Assembly (NCBI GenBank): GCA_013285405.1
Contig: CP053446.1
Coordinates: 3,085,001-3,149,000 of the forward strand
Reading direction: 5' to 3'
Length of the DNA stretch: 64,000 nt
Source of the DNA: Ignavibacteriota bacterium
GTDB taxonomy: Bacteria; Bacteroidota; Ignavibacteria; Ignavibacteriales; Ignavibacteriaceae
Below the pieces are notes generated by a model, which worked only from the letters and a program-made list of their open reading frames with translations, did not search any database and had not been told where the DNA came from. Numbering within the stretch: position 1 is the first letter of the stretch; every line of letters begins with the position of its first letter. The position numbers were made by a program, and so were the translations under genes. This document shows positions 28,368-37,861 of the stretch, in pieces.

Positions 28368-30131
28368 ATGAAGACGAAATACATTCTTATAATATCTTTT
28401 CTATTTTTTTTAATTATTGCATTTCCAGTTTATACACAATATCATTTACAAGGTTATGAAATGCTTCAGACCGGATATGATTATTTATATAATAATTCTG
28501 CTTTAAGAACATTTGACCTGGTAGATTTTGATGGGAATGGAGAAAGAGATGATCCGGTGATGATTGGAACGCAAAAACTAAATACTGCAGGACTCAGTAA
28601 AGTAATTTTTTCGTACGTAAAATTTGGTTCTGTTAATTCGATTATTTTATTTGATTCGACAAGCGGTGGTGCTTTATCGCTACAGTATTGTTCAGAAGGA
28701 GTATTTGCTCAAAAAATTTTAGTGCTTTCATCTAATACAAATCAACTAAATTGGGCTTTAGTGGATAATAATACATTACAGATTGATTACTTTACTACCT
28801 CAGGAAGTTTTAACACACCTTCATTTCATTATTCAAATGATGGAACACTATGGCTTTCCACAAGTGATCTGAAACTTTATACTTCAACTGATTTAGGTAC
28901 AACCTTCGACTTGTTAACTACTATTGGTGCTGGTGATCCGAATTTTGGAGTTCCTTCAAATTCTCCGTCAGAACTGCCTATTCAATCTTCCTTTGATGGT
29001 AAATATTTATCAATTGTCGGAACTTTTGAGGGTGCTTACTTGAGCGGGAATCCAGATATCGTTTACAGATATTATTCAACTGATTTTGGTGCTACCTGGC
29101 AGGGAGAAGTTATAGCCAGAGGTTCTGGTTCAAACCCTGAGTATGGACAAATATCAAACAGAAATTACGCACCGTACTTTACAAATTTTGGTCAATGTAA
29201 TGCAATCGTTGACGATAATGGAGTCACTCATGTTGTATTCAACGGATATGGTGAAGGAATTTTGCCTGGAGCAACCGACACAACCGAAGTATTTCCTGTT
29301 CTCTATTGGAATAGTAATTATAGAGAATGGGTTGCAGTGACTTCTACCGAACTGGAAGCACCAGATGATGGGTTCGGTCATTCAATTATTGATTATTATC
29401 CATATCCTGCTATCGGTAATGCGTTTCCTTCAGTTATGGTTTCTTCAGATGGAATAAGAGTTATTGTTGTTTGGACCGGACCAGAATTTACAGGGAGTGG
29501 AAATACACCATATAATATCTTTCCAGGTGATGGTGGGCCTAATTCAGCAGCAGTTTACTATACTGATCTTTATGTTGCATTCAGTTATAATGGTGGGGTA
29601 GAAATTGCAGGTGGAAATCCCGCTGTTGCTGCTCGATATAATAATTCGGAAATGTATCCGATCTGTGCAAGTCGGATTAATATTTACTCACCTAACTGGC
29701 AGGAACAAGGAACGTTTGTTTTCTTCAATGATTCAATACCAGGCGTTTCGTTTTTTAATAGTCAAAGACCAGGGAACGGTTTTGCAATTGGGTTTTGGGA
29801 AACCGGAACTGAAGCATTTTATTTTCCTTCAGTAGAAAGCGAAGAAGGTTTGAGAGATTTTGCACTCAATCAAAACTATCCCAACCCCTTCAACCCGAGC
29901 ACAAAAATTAGTTGGCAGTCTGCAGTAGGCAGTTGGCAAACATTAAAAGTGTATGATGTGTTAGGGAATGAAGTTGCAACATTAGTAAACGAATATAGAC
30001 CAGCAGGCAAATATGAGATAGAATTCAACGTAGCTCAGGTCTCCAGACCTGAGATAGCCAATGGAGTATATTTCTACCAATTGAAAGCAGGTGAATATAT
30101 ACATACACGTAAAATGGTCTTGTTGAAATAA
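28368..30131 (+). CDS. Secreted protein with type IX sorting domain carrying repeat inserts
   Basis: About 587 residues: a signal peptide (KTKYILIISFLFFLIIAFPVY), a beta-rich extracellular region with sialidase/BNR-like YYSTDFGATWQGE motifs, and a C-terminal type A sorting domain (NYPNPFNPSTKIS, VYDVLGNEVATLV, GVYFYQLKAG, KMVLLK). ATG 28368 is 6 bases after GGGAG; in-frame ATGs at 28329 and 28362 are less well placed. Two loops of the sorting domain are unlike the neighbouring protein and coincide with short DNA repeats (29911-29938 and 30034-30053). Function of the N-terminal region unknown. Confidence 0.85.
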   Translation: MKTKYILIISFLFFLIIAFPVYTQYHLQGYEMLQTGYDYLYNNSALRTFDLVDFDGNGERDDPVMIGTQKLNTAGLSKVIFSYVKFGSVNSIILFDSTSGGALSLQYCSEGVFAQKILVLSSNTNQLNWALVDNNTLQIDYFTTSGSFNTPSFHYSNDGTLWLSTSDLKLYTSTDLGTTFDLLTTIGAGDPNFGVPSNSPSELPIQSSFDGKYLSIVGTFEGAYLSGNPDIVYRYYSTDFGATWQGEVIARGSGSNPEYGQISNRNYAPYFTNFGQCNAIVDDNGVTHVVFNGYGEGILPGATDTTEVFPVLYWNSNYREWVAVTSTELEAPDDGFGHSIIDYYPYPAIGNAFPSVMVSSDGIRVIVVWTGPEFTGSGNTPYNIFPGDGGPNSAAVYYTDLYVAFSYNGGVEIAGGNPAVAARYNNSEMYPICASRINIYSPNWQEQGTFVFFNDSIPGVSFFNSQRPGNGFAIGFWETGTEAFYFPSVESEEGLRDFALNQNYPNPFNPSTKISWQSAVGSWQTLKVYDVLGNEVATLVNEYRPAGKYEIEFNVAQVSRPEIANGVYFYQLKAGEYIHTRKMVLLK

Positions 30132-30142
30132 AAATTATTGCA

Positions 30143-30170
30143 GCAGGGACACAATATATTGTATCCCTGC
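30143..30170. terminator. Bidirectional hairpin between convergent genes
   Basis: GCAGGGACACAATA at 30143-30156 pairs with TATTGTATCCCTGC at 30157-30170 with a single mismatch, giving a stem of about 12 pairs. It lies between convergent genes (ends at 30131 and 30213). No strong T run follows on the + strand; on the - strand an AT-rich TAATTTTTATT stretch follows. Confidence 0.5.
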
Positions 30171-30212
30171 TTCAGGCTAAAAATAATTTAGAAGCAAAAA
30201 CTATACAGATTC

Positions 30213-31361
30213 TTATATATTGTCTTCTAAAATTTTTTCAAACACTTCCGGCAACTGGTTAAAACTGTTCTTCCTGTTTCTTTCATTTATGTGGGTAGTA
30301 AAATCCACTTTTTCTTTTACAGAAAGAAATTTTTGAACTCCACCTGTAATTGCTTCGGGTGAGTTCGGTTGAACAACAAATCCTGTATTACCCTCATCTA
30401 CAAATTCCGCTAATCCGCCGACATCAGTCACAATAACGGGTTTATTAAATCCATAAGCCACATTCAGAATCCCACTTTGAGTTGCACTACGATAGGGAAG
30501 AATTACAACATCAGCAGCTTGATAGTATTTGGCAACTGATTCGTTGGGAACAAACTGATTTATCACCTTAACTTTATTTTCAATCTTCAGCTTTTTAATC
30601 AACTCAAAATATTCTTTTGGATTATCATAAAACTCACCAACAATCAGAAGCCGTGCTTTAGGATTTGAAGAAAGGATTTTCGGGAATGCTTCGATAAGAA
30701 TATCCAGACCTTTGTATTTTCTAACATACCCAAAGAATAATAAAACAATTGAATCATCTTCAAAACCGAATTCCTTTTTTATTCCTTTTTGATCTGTTAA
30801 ATCACGTTGTTTATAGCAATTATAAACAGGCAATTCAGACCTGTAAACTTTCTTTCCCTTGGAAAATTGCTGAACTTCTTTTTCAACTATACCTGAAAGT
30901 GCCAGAAACTTTGATGCAGAAGTCAAACCAATCTTTGTTAGTAACTTATCAATTGCATTTGCTTCGTGGGAAACAACATTTTCAGTGATGAATAAAATTT
31001 TATTTTTATACTTCTTCTTGATAAGAAATGAGATTGCTCCATGACATAATCCAAAAAAAGGATGCCACCAATCAAAAACAACTAAGTCTGCGTTTTCCTT
31101 TTTAAGTAAGCCAGCAACTTTTAACCAGTTGAATGGATTTATTGAATTGATAATTCTTTCGCTTGGAACCTTGAATACCTGTTCTTTGCTTTGGTCAAAC
31201 TGTGTCGTTCCTGGAAAAAGGAGTGATGGATAAAGAAGTTTATAATTATAAATCTTTACATCGAATTGATTCTTTAAGGATTCATAAGCGTGTGTAATGA
31301 AGAGTGCATTTCCACCTCTGTAGGGATAGGCAGGACCAATGAGAATAATTTTTTTCTTCAA
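30213..31361 (-). CDS. Glycosyltransferase family 4 protein
   Basis: 382 residues with a GT-B fold. The N-terminus is KKIILIGPAYPYRGGNALF. The nucleotide-sugar-binding half has VLLFFGYVRKYKGLDILIEAF, RLLIVGEFYD, and the GT4 signature VVILPYRSATQSGILNVAYGFNKPVIVTDVGGLAEFV, with its conserved Glu replaced by Gln in SATQSG. It probably transfers a hexose onto cell-surface polysaccharide or lipid; acceptor and donor are unknown. It is a lone gene on the - strand. Confidence 0.88.
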   Translation of the reverse strand: MKKKIILIGPAYPYRGGNALFITHAYESLKNQFDVKIYNYKLLYPSLLFPGTTQFDQSKEQVFKVPSERIINSINPFNWLKVAGLLKKENADLVVFDWWHPFFGLCHGAISFLIKKKYKNKILFITENVVSHEANAIDKLLTKIGLTSASKFLALSGIVEKEVQQFSKGKKVYRSELPVYNCYKQRDLTDQKGIKKEFGFEDDSIVLLFFGYVRKYKGLDILIEAFPKILSSNPKARLLIVGEFYDNPKEYFELIKKLKIENKVKVINQFVPNESVAKYYQAADVVILPYRSATQSGILNVAYGFNKPVIVTDVGGLAEFVDEGNTGFVVQPNSPEAITGGVQKFLSVKEKVDFTTHINERNRKNSFNQLPEVFEKILEDNI

Positions 31362-31432
31362 GTAAGTAAATGATGATAAATAAAATTCAATCGAAATATA
31401 ATCAAATCGTTGAAGGGTAGAAAGATCACAAA

Positions 31433-31570
31433 GTCATACTGAACTTGCCTGCCTGTCGGCAGACAGGTTTCAGGATCTTATTTTAACCGTCAAATCTATC
31501 AGACTATTTTAAAATATAATACCAGATTAAGATTCCGGAAACTTCGATTGCGACAGAGTTCTGGAATGAC
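31433..31570. repeat. Foldback (MITE-like) intergenic repeat with a nested 20-bp palindrome
   Basis: The left arm GTCATACTGAACTTG (31433-31447) and right arm ending GTTCTGGAATGAC (31558-31570) are imperfect inverted repeats. An inner pair, TTTCAGGATCTTA (31468-31480) and TTAAGATTCCGGAAA (31527-31541), extends the foldback. Between the left arms sits CCTGCCTGTCGGCAGACAGG (31448-31467), itself a 6-4-6 palindrome, which looks inserted. No ORF. The rest of the 31362-31579 gap shows nothing else. Confidence 0.6.
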
Positions 31571-31579
31571 AATTAGTGA

Positions 31580-33091
31580 TCAAAACTTGTACTGAGATTC
31601 ATCATCTTCATCATCAAAATCTTCTGCTTCTGGCATTGTGAACATTGAGCTAAGCATATCACTGAACTGAATACCATCTTCGATTTTAGTTCTGCTTAGT
31701 AATGAATATTCTGACAACCCAAATAGAAAAAACTCCATTAACAAAAGTCTTGAATTTCCGTTCACTGATGGCTGATATTTTTTAACAACATTTTCAAGCT
31801 GTGGAATTTTATGAAGCAGAATCTCATAATCTTTGTCCGGCAGATTCATCATCAAGTCTGCTTTGTTTCCTTTTTTAAACCAGTCAATAATTGGCTGATA
31901 TGGATTTGGCTGCTGAGTTTTTTTTAAACTTTCAGGAGCTGGAAAATATTTAGAGAAATTATTTCTTATTGCTTTAGCTATTAGAATCTGCGCAACCTTC
32001 GCAGGACCTTCCTGTTCACCTTCATATACAAGCTCAATTTTACCAGTGATTGATGGAATCACACCAAAAAGATCACTTATGCGTAAATGCGTTTCTTTTT
32101 CCTGGTTCAGAATTCTTCTTCTTTCAGCAGTGCTGATTAGATTTTCAAAAGCGGAAATTGAAAGTCTTGCAGAAACACCACTCTTTGAATCTACGTATTC
32201 GCTTCCGCGTGCTTCGAATGCAACTTGTTCTACCAGATCAAGTAATATTTCATCAGGATATATTTTTTGCTTTTGGTCTTCTGTCAGTTTTGCTTCTTGT
32301 TGAGTTATCATTTTAGAAATTTCAATACTCTTCGGATAATGAGTAAGAATCTGGCTGTCAATTCTATCTTTTAACGGAGTTACAATTGATCCTCTGTTTG
32401 TATAATCTTCCGGATTTGCTGTGAAGATAAATTGAATATCCAATGGCAGCCTTACTTTAAATCCACGAATCTGAATATCGCTTTCCTGGAGAATATTAAA
32501 AAGCGAAACCTGAATCCTTGCCTGCAAATCCGGCAGTTCATTGATTACAAAAATTTCTCTGTGTGATCTGGGAATTAATCCAAAGTGAATTACTCTCTCA
32601 TCGGAATAGTGAAGTTTGAGTGCTGCAGCTTTTATCGGATCTACATCACCAATCAGATCTGCTACTGATACATCAGGTGTTGCAAGTTTTTCTGTATAAC
32701 GTTCGAAACGATGCATCCAATCTATCCTGGTACCATCTCCGTCTTTTGTTAAAATTTCCTTTGCATAAACTGAAATAGGATTCAACGGATCATCATTCAA
32801 CTCTGACCCTTTTACGACAGGGATAAATTCATCAAGTAGATTTATCATCAGACGGGCAATTTTTGTTTTTGCTTGTCCTCTCAATCCTAAAAATAAAATA
32901 TCATGTCGTGAAAGAACTGCTGTCTGAAGATCCGGAATTACCGTATCATCAAAACCAATTATTCCCTCAAAAGGATTTTTATTTTCTTTTAAGAATTTTA
33001 TCAGGTTATCCCTTAATTCATCTTTTATAGATTTTGATTTATAACCGTTTTGCTTTAATTCACCAAGCGTTTTAATCGAATTTAATTTCAT
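31580..33091 (-). CDS. AAA+ ATPase, magnesium-chelatase (ChlI/MoxR)-like
   Basis: 503 residues. An AAA+ core has a Walker A-type loop LFLGLRGQAKTKIARLM (about residues 86-102; Ala replaces the usual Gly before Lys), Walker B IFVINELPDLQARIQ, and sensor 1 FIFTANPEDYTNRG. A helical lid ending in an acidic tail (EAEDFDDEDDE) follows. The VWA gene lies directly upstream on the same strand (9-base gap). Such MoxR/VWA pairs work as metal-insertion or remodelling chaperones. The client is unknown, and no chlorophyll or cobalamin genes are nearby. Confidence 0.85.
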   Translation of the reverse strand: MKLNSIKTLGELKQNGYKSKSIKDELRDNLIKFLKENKNPFEGIIGFDDTVIPDLQTAVLSRHDILFLGLRGQAKTKIARLMINLLDEFIPVVKGSELNDDPLNPISVYAKEILTKDGDGTRIDWMHRFERYTEKLATPDVSVADLIGDVDPIKAAALKLHYSDERVIHFGLIPRSHREIFVINELPDLQARIQVSLFNILQESDIQIRGFKVRLPLDIQFIFTANPEDYTNRGSIVTPLKDRIDSQILTHYPKSIEISKMITQQEAKLTEDQKQKIYPDEILLDLVEQVAFEARGSEYVDSKSGVSARLSISAFENLISTAERRRILNQEKETHLRISDLFGVIPSITGKIELVYEGEQEGPAKVAQILIAKAIRNNFSKYFPAPESLKKTQQPNPYQPIIDWFKKGNKADLMMNLPDKDYEILLHKIPQLENVVKKYQPSVNGNSRLLLMEFFLFGLSEYSLLSRTKIEDGIQFSDMLSSMFTMPEAEDFDDEDDESQYKF

Positions 33092-33100
33092 ACTATAATT

Positions 33101-34198
33101 TTACCTTACTCTCTTTCGTCTGTTTCGTATATAATCTTCAAATAAAAAGTCGCCAAGACCTGTCAAGTTGCTGTAATAAGCTCTGCCATTATTGATTTTT
33201 GTGAATTCTCGTACGAACTGCTGCAGATAAGGATCACGCGCAATCATAAATGTTGTAATTGCTATATTATGTTTTCTGCATATAGCTGCCTGATCAAGTG
33301 TTTTGTTGATGATTTTTCTGTCTAATCCAAAACTATTTTGATAATATTTTGCACCGATTTTCAGACATGTTGGTTTGCCATCAGTAATCATAAATATTTG
33401 TTTGTTATTTGTCTTTCTTCTGCGAAGTATATCGTGAGCTAATTGCAATCCAGCAACTGTGTTTGTGTGAAATGGACCGACTTGTAGATAGGCTAAATCC
33501 TTTATTTCAATCGGCCAGGCATCATTTCCGAAAGCAATTATATCAAGTGTATCTTTTGGATATTTCGTAGTGATCAGTTCAGATAAAGCCATTGCAACTT
33601 TTTTTGCAGGTGTAATTCTGTCTTCGCCATAAAGAATCATTGAATGGGATACATCTATCATCAAAACAGTTGAAGTCAGAGCTTTGTAATCTCGTTCTTC
33701 AATTTCAAGATCTTTCTCAGTTAATTGGAAGTCCTCAATTCCGTGATTGATCTGAGCATTCCTGATTGAATCTGTCATGTCAATTTGTTCCAGAGTATCA
33801 CCGAAGCTGTATTCTCTTCTGTCTGAAGTTAATTCATCACCATGACCAGAAAATGGAGTCCGATGATTTCCTCTTGCCGTTTTTTTCAACTTACCAAAAA
33901 TTTCTTCGAGGGATTGTCTTCGAATTGTCATCTCACTTTTTGCTGTCAGGGAAATAGTTTTTCCATCTTCATTTTCTTTTATGTAGCCACGATCTTTTAA
34001 TTCATCAATAAAGTCACCCATTCCGTATTCTTCACCGGTAAGGTTATATTGTCTGTCAAGTTCGTTCATCCAGTTTAAAGCTTCAGAAACATCACCGGAA
34101 GTAATTGTAACAAGCTGAAGAAATACTTTGAGTAAATCATCAAAGTTACCATTACCTCTGTTATCAGGAATGAAATCTGTAAATCTGTGACCAATCAT
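33101..34198 (-). CDS. VWA-domain protein partnered with the AAA+ ATPase
   Basis: 365 residues. A helical, charged N-terminal half (about 1-175) is followed by a von Willebrand A domain. The MIDAS residues are D182, S184 and S186 (MIDVSHSMILYG), and a later acidic site is ITDGKPT. There is no signal peptide, so it is cytoplasmic like ChlD-type partners. It is the first gene of the pair, with the ATPase immediately downstream. It presumably acts as the substrate adaptor of that ATPase. Confidence 0.85.
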   Translation of the reverse strand: MIGHRFTDFIPDNRGNGNFDDLLKVFLQLVTITSGDVSEALNWMNELDRQYNLTGEEYGMGDFIDELKDRGYIKENEDGKTISLTAKSEMTIRRQSLEEIFGKLKKTARGNHRTPFSGHGDELTSDRREYSFGDTLEQIDMTDSIRNAQINHGIEDFQLTEKDLEIEERDYKALTSTVLMIDVSHSMILYGEDRITPAKKVAMALSELITTKYPKDTLDIIAFGNDAWPIEIKDLAYLQVGPFHTNTVAGLQLAHDILRRRKTNNKQIFMITDGKPTCLKIGAKYYQNSFGLDRKIINKTLDQAAICRKHNIAITTFMIARDPYLQQFVREFTKINNGRAYYSNLTGLGDFLFEDYIRNRRKRVR

Positions 34199-34309
34199 AT
34201 TATATAAATTAAAAATTAAGAAATATTAGTTCTGAATAATTTCGATTTGAAAATAAATTAAACTTGATGTTAAAACAAGAATATTATTTATTGAGAAAGA
34301 AAGGTGAAT

Positions 34310-34327
34310 GGGGGAAGATTTTCCCCC
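34310..34327 (-). terminator. Hairpin terminator candidate of tig-clpP
   Basis: GGGGGAA (34310-34316) pairs with TTCCCCC (34321-34327) around a 4-base loop, starting 6 bases after the clpP stop in the - direction. The downstream - strand sequence is T/C-rich but lacks a pure T run, so termination strength is uncertain. Confidence 0.6.
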
Positions 34328-34332
34328 ATAAA

Positions 34333-34959
34333 TTATTTTTTTTCCGCAGCTATGCGAGTTTCTAAAACGTTATCGATCAGTTTATATTCTTTTGCTTCTT
34401 CCGAAGTCAGAAAATAATCTCTGTCACAATCTTTTGTAATTTGTTCAACTGATTTACCAGTGTGCTTTGATAAAATATTGTAAAGCGAATCCCTGGTTTT
34501 AAGCATTTCCTTAGCATGAATTTCAATATCTGTCGTTTGTCCCTGCAATCCACCAATCCACGGTTGATGAATCATGATTTTTGAATGTGGGAGCGCTGAA
34601 CGTTTTCCCTCTGCACCGCCAGCAAGTAATATTGCAGCCATGCTTGCAGCCATTCCAACACAAATTGTTGCAACTTCGGGTTTTATGTAACGCATTGTAT
34701 CGTAGATTGCCATTCCTGCTGTTACACTTCCACCGGGACTATTTATGTAAAGATTAATATCCTTTTGAGAATCTTCAGCTTCAAGAAATATTAATTGTGC
34801 AATAGTCAGGCTTGCAACGTGATCATCTATCGGCATTCCGATAAAAATAATTCTTTCGCGGAGAAGTCTGGAATAAATATCCATTCCTCTTTCACCACGA
34901 CCGGTTTGTTCGATCACATAAGGTACAAGCTGGTTAAAAATTTCTATTTTGTCTTTCAT
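34333..34959 (-). CDS. clpP: ATP-dependent Clp protease proteolytic subunit
   Basis: 208 residues, normal length. The catalytic triad is visible: S106 (GMAASMAA), H131 (MIHQPWIGG) and D181 (DRDYFL). The oxyanion-region motif [18 protein letters not shown] is intact. It forms the 14-mer chamber of the cytoplasmic Clp protease. The start overlaps the tig stop by 4 bases (ATGA), the common tig-clpP operon, but no clpX follows. Confidence 0.97.
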   Translation of the reverse strand: MKDKIEIFNQLVPYVIEQTGRGERGMDIYSRLLRERIIFIGMPIDDHVASLTIAQLIFLEAEDSQKDINLYINSPGGSVTAGMAIYDTMRYIKPEVATICVGMAASMAAILLAGGAEGKRSALPHSKIMIHQPWIGGLQGQTTDIEIHAKEMLKTRDSLYNILSKHTGKSVEQITKDCDRDYFLTSEEAKEYKLIDNVLETRIAAEKK

Positions 34960-36275
34960 TGTTTTTCCTCTTTCTGTTTCTTTGCAAGTTGTTCCGGATC
35001 TACTTTTTTAATTTCATTTTTTTCTTTAAAGAAATCTAAAAGCTTTTTATCAATCATTCGTTGAATCTGGTTTGATGATTTGTAGTAATTGATCAGCTTC
35101 TCAACAGATAAGCCGGTTTTTTCTGCATCTTTTGCCGCAAGTTCTTCAAGCTCTTTATCTGTTACTTCTATTTTTTCTTTTTTTAGAATCTCATTTTTTA
35201 AATGAAACCATTTTACTTCATTAAGTGCTGACGGTTGAAGATATTCTCTCAAATATTTTGTATCTACTTTTTTCATTCCTTGTTTTTTAAGTCTGTCTTC
35301 TTCGCTCTTTACCATTTCATCGAGAATACTTTCAACCATAAATGAAGGCGGAGTAAATTCATTCTTTGATAATATCAATCCGATTAATCGGCTTCGGATA
35401 TAATCTTCAGCTTTTTGATCATAGTAACTCTGAATATCCTTTTCCATTTCAGATCGAAGTACTGCTTCAGTTGAGATTTTATCTTTTGTTACTTTTTTAA
35501 TCAGTTCTTCATTCAACTCAGGAAAGATTATTTTTTTAATACCAAGGATCAGAACTTCATAGTCAAAATGTTCAACAACTTTTTCTTCCTGCCCATCTTT
35601 ATTTGGGACCATTCTTTCATCGTGGAAATGAAACTTAAATTTCTCTCCGACTTTCTTTCCTTTTGAATTTTCTTTTATATCCGAATGAACGTTTTCATTT
35701 GAAAGATCAATCTGCATTTTCTCTGGTTTTGAGTCTGCAGCAGGTTGACCATCTTCACCAAGTCTGACAAGTTCGACATCCAAAACAAAATTATTATCAT
35801 CACCAATTAAATCTGCATCTTCCTGTGTGCTGTTTACTCGCAGAATATGTTCAATCTCTTTGTCAATTTCTTCTGGTTTGACTTTAATATCAGGTACTTC
35901 AATAATCTGATCAGTATAATCTTTAACTTCAATTTCAGGGATGACTTCATACTTAACCTTGAACTTAAATTCTTTCTCTGGATGAAAGTGAATATCAGTC
36001 ATAACCGGCTGACCAATCGGTTTGAGATCTTTGTCCTTTGCAATCTCCCAGAATTTTGAATTTGCAACTTTTTCAGAAGCTTCATATTCAAGAGCATCAC
36101 CGAATCTTTGCTTAATAATGTACATCGGTACTTTACCCTTACGAAAACCCGGCACTTGCAGTTTACCGGCTTGTTTTTTTACTTCAGCATCAATATCAGT
36201 TTTAATTTCATCATAATTTAAAATGACTTCAACTTCACGTTCTGATTGGGATATATCATTAACCTTAAACTCCAA
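34956..36275 (-). CDS. tig: Trigger factor chaperone
   Basis: 439 residues. The ribosome-binding signature [17 protein letters not shown] (about 43-59) lies in the N-terminal domain. The central PPIase-like region (about 150-250) is diverged, with long charged insertions. The C-terminal helical arms run from about 255 to the KKQKEEKQ tail. It binds nascent chains at the ribosome exit. It is the first gene of the tig-clpP operon, 27 bases downstream of the tRNA-Leu gene on the same strand. Confidence 0.93.
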   Translation of the reverse strand: MEFKVNDISQSEREVEVILNYDEIKTDIDAEVKKQAGKLQVPGFRKGKVPMYIIKQRFGDALEYEASEKVANSKFWEIAKDKDLKPIGQPVMTDIHFHPEKEFKFKVKYEVIPEIEVKDYTDQIIEVPDIKVKPEEIDKEIEHILRVNSTQEDADLIGDDNNFVLDVELVRLGEDGQPAADSKPEKMQIDLSNENVHSDIKENSKGKKVGEKFKFHFHDERMVPNKDGQEEKVVEHFDYEVLILGIKKIIFPELNEELIKKVTKDKISTEAVLRSEMEKDIQSYYDQKAEDYIRSRLIGLILSKNEFTPPSFMVESILDEMVKSEEDRLKKQGMKKVDTKYLREYLQPSALNEVKWFHLKNEILKKEKIEVTDKELEELAAKDAEKTGLSVEKLINYYKSSNQIQRMIDKKLLDFFKEKNEIKKVDPEQLAKKQKEEKQ

Positions 36276-36302
36276 ATTAACCTCTGGTTTTTAAATTTGA
36301 AT

Positions 36303-36388
36303 TGGTGCGAGAACGGGGACTCGAACCCCGACACCTTTCGGTACTAGATCCTAAGTCTAGCGCGTCTGCCAAATTCCGCCATTCTCGC
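36303..36388 (-). tRNA. tRNA-Leu (anticodon UAG), CCA encoded
   Basis: Reading the - strand, the acceptor stem GCGAGAA (from 36388) pairs with TTCTCGC (36307-36313 complement). The anticodon loop CTTAGGA sits in the stem CTAGA/TCTAG. A long variable arm (ACCGAAAGGT) follows, then the T arm GGGGTTCGAGTCCCC, the discriminator A and a genomically encoded CCA (36303-36305). The long variable arm and UAG anticodon fit a class II leucine tRNA. Confidence 0.96.
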
Positions 36389-36589
36389 AGATTTGTTATT
36401 TTTCTTTGTAATTCTTTAAAAATTGGCTACAAATATACTGTCAGATGATTTGTATATCAATTCTGTTTGTGCTTCATAACATATTCTACATAATAGTTAC
36501 GGGCTCATCATATTATAAACTGAACCTGTATCATTGCAATATTTTATAAGTAATTTTGCAGAAACAATTCAAATATTTATAAAGCTTGT

Positions 36590-37855
36590 ATGGATAAATT
36601 TGTAATAAAAGGTGGACGAAAACTTTCTGGAAGTGTTAAAGTAAGCGGATCTAAAAACAGTTCGCTCGCTTTAATGCCTGCATCAATTCTTGCATCAGGA
36701 AAATCTATTCTTAAAAACACACCTGAATTGAATGATGTTTACACGATGTCAAAACTGTTGAAGCATCTGGGAGTTGAAATCTCTTTTAAAAATGAAATAC
36801 TTGAATTAGATACTTCAGGAATAAATGACTTCACTGCACCTTATGAACACGTAAAAAAAATGCGTGCTTCTATTTATGTGCTCGGACCTTTATTAGCAAA
36901 ATTTGGAAAAGCTACGGTTTCTTTACCTGGTGGTTGTGCGTGGGGTCCAAGACCGGTGGATCTTCATATTGAAGCGATGAAAAAATTAGGAGCCAATATT
37001 GATTTAAAAGACGGATACATAATTGCTGAAGCAAAAAAACTGAATGGAGCTAAAATTAATTTTGATGTGTCATCTGTCGGTGCCACCGGAAATGCAATGA
37101 TGGCTGCTGCATTAGCAAAAGGAACGACTCTTATTAACAATGCAGCGATTGAACCTGAAATAACACAACTTGCTGAATTTCTTGTTCAAATGGGTTCAAA
37201 AATTAATGGAGTTGGAACAAATAAAATTGAGATCGAAGGTGTTGATGAATTGCATCCTGCAAATATTATCACAATACCTGATAGAATTGAAACCGGTACA
37301 TTATTAATTGCAGCAGCGATCACGAAAAGCAATATTAACCTGACAAGTACATCTTCTGAATATTTGGATGCAGTATTGTTGAAACTTGAAGATACCGGAT
37401 GCGAGATTAAAAGGAGTCCGGATCAGATTTCAATTGATTGCAGGAATATTGAGCTCAAACCTGTTTCAGTAACCACATCTATTTATCCGGGGTTTCCGAC
37501 AGATATGCAGGCACAGTGGACAAGTCTGATGTCTATTGTGAACGGAGTTTCAACTGTTACCGATTCAATTTATTTTGACAGGTTCAAACATGTTCCTGAA
37601 TTGAACAGACTTGGTGCACAAATTGTTCTGGACAATAATACAGCGATAGTTACAGGGGTTAAAAAATTAAAAGGTGCAAAAGTCATGTCAACTGATCTTC
37701 GTGCAAGTGCAACTCTTGTCCTTGCCGGACTTATTGCTGAAGGCACTACTGATGTTTTGAGAGTTTATCATCTTGACAGAGGTTATCAGAGAATAGAAGA
37801 AAAGTTAAAATTCCTCGGAGCCGATATTCAAAGAGTTGAAAGCAAAGAATATTAA
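36590..37855 (+). CDS. murA: UDP-N-acetylglucosamine 1-carboxyvinyltransferase
   Basis: First committed step of peptidoglycan synthesis: transfers enolpyruvate from PEP to UDP-GlcNAc (cytoplasm). 421 residues, normal length. The catalytic Cys116 is in PGGCAWGPRPVDLHI. N-terminal GGRKLSGSVKVSGSKNSSL and C-terminal STDLRASATLVLAGLIAEG are family motifs. The Cys (rather than Asp) predicts fosfomycin sensitivity of this enzyme. The 201-bp gap upstream, after tRNA-Leu, is AT-rich and must hold its promoter; I see no confident element. Confidence 0.97.
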   Translation: MDKFVIKGGRKLSGSVKVSGSKNSSLALMPASILASGKSILKNTPELNDVYTMSKLLKHLGVEISFKNEILELDTSGINDFTAPYEHVKKMRASIYVLGPLLAKFGKATVSLPGGCAWGPRPVDLHIEAMKKLGANIDLKDGYIIAEAKKLNGAKINFDVSSVGATGNAMMAAALAKGTTLINNAAIEPEITQLAEFLVQMGSKINGVGTNKIEIEGVDELHPANIITIPDRIETGTLLIAAAITKSNINLTSTSSEYLDAVLLKLEDTGCEIKRSPDQISIDCRNIELKPVSVTTSIYPGFPTDMQAQWTSLMSIVNGVSTVTDSIYFDRFKHVPELNRLGAQIVLDNNTAIVTGVKKLKGAKVMSTDLRASATLVLAGLIAEGTTDVLRVYHLDRGYQRIEEKLKFLGADIQRVESKEY

Positions 37856-37861
37856 TTTTTT

